Below, one piece after another: positions 59,952 through 64,000 of a DNA stretch of 64,000 nucleotides. Position numbers and translations under genes: made by a program. The stretch covers positions 2,186,501-2,250,500 of the forward strand of contig NZ_VFOV01000001.1 of assembly GCF_006716315.1 (NCBI RefSeq), read 5' to 3'. The stretch comes from Nocardioides albertanoniae (GTDB taxonomy: Bacteria > Actinomycetota > Actinomycetes > Propionibacteriales > Nocardioidaceae). The notes beneath the pieces were generated by a model, which worked only from the letters and a program-made list of their open reading frames with translations, searched no databases and was not told where the DNA came from. Position 1 is the stretch's first letter, and the number at the start of each line of letters is the position of its first letter.

Positions 59952-62129
59952 CTAGTCGATGATCTTGGCCAGTTCCGGCCCAAGATAGGGCGCGAGCGTG
60001 CGGGCGTAGCGCGAGGTGATGTGGTTGCCGTCGCGGTAGACGACGACGTTGCCGATCACCGCCGGGCACAGACTCTCGTCGCAGAAGAAGCGGGTCAGGT
60101 CGACGACGTGGGCGTTGGGGTCGCGTGCGACCGCGTCGGGGTGCGGGTCGTCGACGAGCACGTCGGCGCGGGGTCGGCCGCAGGCTTCGCCCGCGGTCTC
60201 GGGGGTGTGCCGCTGGATGCAGCCGAGGGTGGTGCGCAGGTAGTCGGCGTTGTCGGGCTCGAACATCGGGTTGTCGAGGAGTGCGATGACCGGCACGTCG
60301 CTCGAGGGCCGGTGGCTCCACGCCTCGACCAGTCCGTCGACGGTGGACTCGTAGGGAGTCTCGCCGGCCTCCGGCTTGGTGGTCTTGCGTGCCGAGTGGG
60401 TGACGATGATGCCGTCGAGGTCGCTCTGCTCGGGTGCGCGCAGGTAGGACTCGAGCTGCTTGTTCCACTCCGCGCAGGCGGGGCGGTTGTCACCGACGTT
60501 CTGACCGAGCGGACGGGCGTTCCAGTGGCAGGCGGCGCGGGAGGCGACGTCGATGCGCCAGTTGCGCTGCTTGCCGATCAGGTCGAGAGCGCCCACCGGG
60601 GCGACGGCGTGGGAGTCGCCGACCATCAGCAGCCGCTTCTCGTAGCCCTTCGCCGACCCGTTGGGGCAGGCGCTGAAACGCACCGGGCGCTCCTCGAACG
60701 ACCAGCACTGGCTGCGGTTGTCGTCGTCCTCGCCGATCGCCGCCACCGCGGGGATCAGCTCGCCGCGCAGGTCGGGGTTCTCGCAGGACTCGCCCGACGC
60801 CTCGGCCGCCATCGCGGCCGCACCCAGGCACGCGGTCGTGTAAGGGTCGGCGCTGGCGAGCTGGGCGGCTGCGTCGATCGCGCGCTTCTCGGAGTGGTCG
60901 ATCGCGATCATCCCGCTGCCGCCGACGCCGACGGCGACGGCGAGCGCGGCCAGCGTGGCGACCAGGGCACGAGAGCCGCCCGGCTTGATGACGTACGTCT
61001 GGACCTGGCGGGTCACCAGCCGGTTGGTCGCCCAGGCCAGCAGCGTCGAGACGATCAGCACCCCGGCGGCCGACGGGATCGTGTGGCGCTCGCCGCCGGT
61101 GTAGTAGAGCCAGGCGATCAGCAGCGGCCAGTGCCACAGGTAGAGCTCGTAGGAGATGTCGGCGACGAACCGCAGCGGGCGGGTCTCGAGCATGCGTCGC
61201 GGCCCGCGCGGTGACGGTGTCGAGCCGACCATCACCAGCAGTGCGCCGGCGACCGGCCACAGCGCCAGCGGCCCCGGGAAGTGGTCGGCGCCGTCCATCA
61301 CGAACCCGCAGGTCACCACGAGGGCGAGGCCGGCCCAGGCGGCGTACGGCTTGATCGTCTCGGGCAGGCTCAGGCGGCGCAGCGCGAGCGCGGTCAGGGC
61401 GCCGGCACCGATCTCCCAGAAGCGGGTGATGGAGTTGAAGTAGGCCGCGGCCTGGTCGGCGCCGGAGACCTTGATGGCGTAGGCGAAGGAGACCGCGAAC
61501 GCGAGAGCGGTCAGCACGAACAGCACCGGAGCCAGGCGCAGCCGGCCGCGGGCCACGACACGGTTGAGGCCGCGGAGCACGAAGGCGAGCGCGAGGATCG
61601 CCAGCGGCCAGACCAGGAAGAACTGGCCCTGCACCGCGAGCGACCAGAAGTGCTGCACCGGTGTCGAGGAGGGCCCCGCCGCGCCATAGGTGAGCTGGCC
61701 GGAGATGAGCTCCCAGTTGAGCGTGTAGGTCGCGGCCGCGATGATCTCGCGCGTCGTCTGCGTCCACAGGGTCTGCGGGATGAAGACCACCATCAGCGCC
61801 GCCGTCGCAGCCAGCACGAGCAGCGCCGGAGCGGCGAGCCGCGCGAACGTACGCCCGTAGTGCTCGCGGAGCCTGACCTGGCCGCGCTCGGCCTTGCCGA
61901 CCAGCGAGCGGGTGGCGAGGAAGCCCGAGATGACGAGGAAGACGTCGATGCCACCCGAGACCCGGCCGTTGCCGAAGAGGTGGAAGGCGACCACGAGGGC
62001 GAGGGCGATGCCGCGCAGGCCGTGGATCTCGCTGATGTGGCCCGATCCGGCCTGCCCAGTTTTGGGGCTCTTCGGCTCGCTGGCCGTCGGCGTGGTCGTG
62101 GAGGTGGAGGAATCCGAGATGGCGGTCAA
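59952..62129 (-). CDS. Membrane acyltransferase with C-terminal SGNH domain (OafA type)
   Basis: A 725-residue protein. Residues 30-390 are an acyltransferase-3 domain of about ten TM helices (HISEIHGLRGIALALVVAFH with the catalytic histidine). An additional TM helix follows. Residues 480-725 are an extracellular SGNH hydrolase-like domain (LLMVGDSHAVAPVGALDLIG). Such proteins O-acylate cell-surface polysaccharides or lipids. The stop lies next to the right DUF222 repeat. Confidence 0.9.
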   Translation of the reverse strand: MTAISDSSTSTTTPTASEPKSPKTGQAGSGHISEIHGLRGIALALVVAFHLFGNGRVSGGIDVFLVISGFLATRSLVGKAERGQVRLREHYGRTFARLAAPALLVLAATAALMVVFIPQTLWTQTTREIIAAATYTLNWELISGQLTYGAAGPSSTPVQHFWSLAVQGQFFLVWPLAILALAFVLRGLNRVVARGRLRLAPVLFVLTALAFAVSFAYAIKVSGADQAAAYFNSITRFWEIGAGALTALALRRLSLPETIKPYAAWAGLALVVTCGFVMDGADHFPGPLALWPVAGALLVMVGSTPSPRGPRRMLETRPLRFVADISYELYLWHWPLLIAWLYYTGGERHTIPSAAGVLIVSTLLAWATNRLVTRQVQTYVIKPGGSRALVATLAALAVAVGVGGSGMIAIDHSEKRAIDAAAQLASADPYTTACLGAAAMAAEASGESCENPDLRGELIPAVAAIGEDDDNRSQCWSFEERPVRFSACPNGSAKGYEKRLLMVGDSHAVAPVGALDLIGKQRNWRIDVASRAACHWNARPLGQNVGDNRPACAEWNKQLESYLRAPEQSDLDGIIVTHSARKTTKPEAGETPYESTVDGLVEAWSHRPSSDVPVIALLDNPMFEPDNADYLRTTLGCIQRHTPETAGEACGRPRADVLVDDPHPDAVARDPNAHVVDLTRFFCDESLCPAVIGNVVVYRDGNHITSRYARTLAPYLGPELAKIID

Positions 62130-62295
62130 CTGATCGCAGTTCTATGTGGATGTGGCATCGGGTGGCTGGGGGAGTGGCGTCGCACGTTAACAACCGACGG
62201 TGGCCGCGAGGCATACGGGAGTTATCAAACCGGCACCGAGTTCTCCTCAGAAACCCTCCACGCCGTTATCTGAAGCGATAGGTTTGCACGTCGAC

Positions 62296-62309
62296 GTGAC
62301 ATAGATCAC
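62296..62309. promoter_or_regulatory. CRP-like site upstream of sugar-binding protein gene
   Basis: GTGA-CATAGA-TCAC exactly matches the GTGA-N6-TCAC core of CRP-family sites, 36 bases before the ATG at 62345. It suggests control by a cAMP receptor protein. Confidence 0.55.
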
Positions 62310-62344
62310 ATGCGGGGAACACTCAGGACTGAGGAGTCCGACGA

Positions 62345-63466
62345 ATGAACACACACAAGCTCGGCCGCCTGATGGCGGTCGCCGCGGTCGCTACTGTCTC
62401 GACCGCTTCGCTGGCGGCATGTGGTGGGGGATCCGATGACGGAGGCGGTTCGGGCAGCTCGGGCGGCACCGACGTCGGGGTGATCCTGCCCGACGCGACG
62501 ACGTCTCCTCGCTGGGAGTCGCAGGACCGCCCCAACCTCGAGAAGGCCTTCAAGGACGCCGACCTGAAGGCCACGGTCCAGAACGCCCAGGGCAACACCG
62601 CGAAGTTCGGTCAGCTGTGCGACAGCATGATCAACGAGGGCGTGAAGGTCATCATCATCACCAACCTCGACTCCGAATCGGGTGCGTCCTGCCTCAAGAA
62701 GGCCGCCGACGCGGGCGTGACGAGCATCGACTACGACCGGCTGACCCTCAACGGCGGCGCCTCCTACTATGTCTCCTTCGACAACGTGAAGGTCGGCGAG
62801 CTGATGGGCACCGGGCTCGACGAGTGCATCACCGCCGCGGGAAAGAAGGGCGGCAACATCGTCTACGTCAACGGCGCGGCGACCGACAACAACGCCGCCC
62901 TGTTCAAGTCGGGCTACGAGAAGGCGCTCGAGCCCAAGATCGACGACGGCACCTACAAGCTCGTCGGCGACCAGTCCGGCGAGTGGGACGCCACCAAGGC
63001 CGGTCAGGTCTTCGACCAGATGTATACCGCCAACGGCGGCAAGATCGACGGCGTCGTCTCCGCCAACGACACCATGGCCGGCGGCATCATCGCCCGGCTG
63101 AAGGCCAACAAGGTGCAGGGCAAGATCCCGGTGACCGGGCAGGACGCCTCCGTCGAGGGCCTGCAGAACATCCTGCAGGGCTTCCAGTGCGGCACGGTCT
63201 ACAAGAACACCGAGCTCGAGGCCAAGGCGGCCGCCGACCTGGCCATCGCGCTGATCAAGGGTGACGAGGGCGCCGCCGAGAAGCTCGCGACCGGCACGGT
63301 CGAGGACACCGAGGCCGGCAAGGACGTTCCCTCGGTCCTCGCCGAGCCCGTCTGGGTCACCAAGGACACCGTCAAGACCGTCATCGAAGACGGTCAGGCT
63401 GACGCGGCCGAGGTCTGCGCCGGAGCGATCGCCGACCTGTGCGACGAGAGCGGCGTCCCTCAGTGA
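62345..63466 (+). CDS. Sugar ABC transporter substrate-binding lipoprotein (CUT2 type)
   Basis: A 373-residue periplasmic-binding protein of the ribose/xylose family. It has a lipoprotein signal ending in STASLAACGGG. The mature part shows DVGVILPDATTSPRWESQDR and VVSANDTMAGGIIARL, typical of XylF-like proteins. A GAGGAG precedes the ATG. Its stop overlaps the ATPase GTG (GTGA). Confidence 0.92.
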   Translation: MNTHKLGRLMAVAAVATVSTASLAACGGGSDDGGGSGSSGGTDVGVILPDATTSPRWESQDRPNLEKAFKDADLKATVQNAQGNTAKFGQLCDSMINEGVKVIIITNLDSESGASCLKKAADAGVTSIDYDRLTLNGGASYYVSFDNVKVGELMGTGLDECITAAGKKGGNIVYVNGAATDNNAALFKSGYEKALEPKIDDGTYKLVGDQSGEWDATKAGQVFDQMYTANGGKIDGVVSANDTMAGGIIARLKANKVQGKIPVTGQDASVEGLQNILQGFQCGTVYKNTELEAKAAADLAIALIKGDEGAAEKLATGTVEDTEAGKDVPSVLAEPVWVTKDTVKTVIEDGQADAAEVCAGAIADLCDESGVPQ

Positions 63467-64000
63467 GCCCGCTGCTGGAGCTGCGCGGCGTCGAGAAGTC
63501 CTTCGGAGCCGTGCAGGTCCTGCGCGGCGTCGATCTCTCGGTGCGGGCAGGCCGCGTGACCGCGCTCGTCGGTGACAACGGTGCCGGCAAGAGCACCCTG
63601 GTCAAGGGAGTGGCCGGCATCCATCTCTTCGATGCCGGCGACTACCTCTTCGAGGACGATCCGGTGAAGGTGACCAGTCCGAAGGACGCCGCCGCGCTCG
63701 GCATCGAGGTCGTCTACCAGGACCTCGCGCTGTGCGACAACCTCGACGTCGTCCACAACATGTTCCTCGGCCGGGAGATGAGACGGCTGCGGCTGGTCGA
63801 CGAGGACACCATGGAGCAGCGCGCCCGCGAGACGCTCGACGGTCTCTCGGTGCGTACGCTGAAATCGGTGCGTACGCCGGTGGCCTCCCTCTCCGGTGGC
63901 CAGCGTCAGACGGTGGCGATCGCCCGGGCCGTGCTGTGGAACTCCAAGTTCGTCATCCTCGACGAGCCGACCGCGGCGCTCGGCGTGGCCCAGACCGAGC
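63463..64000 (+). CDS. Sugar ABC transporter ATP-binding protein (cut by window edge)
   Basis: The first 179 residues of a CUT2-type ATPase. Walker A is GDNGAGKSTLV, the Q-loop is VVYQDLALCDNL, the signature is LSGGQRQTVAIARAVL and Walker B is FVILDEPTAALG. Only one of the domains is visible. It forms an operon with the binding protein; a permease gene is expected beyond the right edge. Confidence 0.93.
   Translation, partial: MSPLLELRGVEKSFGAVQVLRGVDLSVRAGRVTALVGDNGAGKSTLVKGVAGIHLFDAGDYLFEDDPVKVTSPKDAAALGIEVVYQDLALCDNLDVVHNMFLGREMRRLRLVDEDTMEQRARETLDGLSVRTLKSVRTPVASLSGGQRQTVAIARAVLWNSKFVILDEPTAALGVAQTE

Noticed and set aside
1..64000. tRNA or rRNA genes
   Set aside because: No cloverleaf with tRNA consensus (GGTTCGAATC-type arm) and no rRNA sequence was recognised on either strand.

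Overview
The window is 64 kb of very GC-rich, densely packed bacterial DNA from an actinobacterium, most like Nocardioides or a close relative. The evidence is GTG starts, leaderless genes behind TANNNT boxes, frequent GTACGC-type codons, the luciferase-like/FMN-reductase duo of the CE1758/CE1759 type, mycobacterium-like gene pairs (fadE24-fadE23, an Rv0885-like protein next to fprB) and a DUF222/HNH (13E12-type) element. No rRNA, tRNA or CRISPR array was found. Species cannot be assigned from the sequence alone.

Layout. 1-1848: an exporter of the COG4586/4587/3694 type (ATPase cut by the left edge). 1991-7336: flavin monooxygenase and its FMN reductase, a degenerate response regulator, a PEBP protein, a siroheme/cobalamin methyltransferase fusion and a TrmH-type rRNA methyltransferase. 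7558-11485: a three-gene translationally coupled operon (NrtR-like NUDIX regulator, nucleoside-phosphorylase-fold protein with a tail motif, membrane protein starting with the same motif) that looks like an undescribed conflict or stress system. 11602-17578: an alpha-glucoside uptake and hydrolysis cluster with a LacI regulator. 17620-23467: an RNase HI-acetyltransferase fusion, an ABC-F protein behind a leader peptide, a patatin, L-2-hydroxyglutarate oxidase and peptide deformylase. 23563-27970: two acyl-CoA dehydrogenases, a nucleosidase and galactokinase. 28016-30515: a von Willebrand A/binding-protein fusion and a partner. 30639-32487: a guanidine-III riboswitch in front of a Gdx/SugE exporter, plus a TetR regulator with matching operators. 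32504-44138: cation exporter, PEP-mutase-family enzyme, MOSC protein, lipid kinase, SMP-30 protein, a two-component system joined to an ABC exporter, a DEAD-box helicase and a zinc dehydrogenase.

44256-58027: thrS and a HIT-domain Ap4A phosphorylase-like gene, neighbours in many actinobacteria, are here separated by about 11 kb. That interval holds a complete terephthalate dioxygenase cluster (tphA2-A3-B-A1 with an MFS carrier and divergent IclR regulator), an AurF-like diiron oxygenase with an FprB-type electron donor, a TetR regulator and an MFS transporter. It reads as an accessory block of catabolic genes feeding aromatic acids to protocatechuate; ring-cleavage genes are not in the window.

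58103-59880: a DUF222/HNH endonuclease gene bracketed by two inverted copies of a cloverleaf-like palindromic element. The outer stems of the two copies differ in sequence but each remains self-complementary, so the fold itself seems to be conserved. This and the 7.5-11.5 kb operon are the strongest candidates for undescribed biology. The window ends with a membrane acyltransferase and the start of a sugar ABC importer with a CRP-like site. Three intergenic tandem arrays (7.3, 26.7 and 37.0 kb) share a direct-then-inverted or direct-only design.
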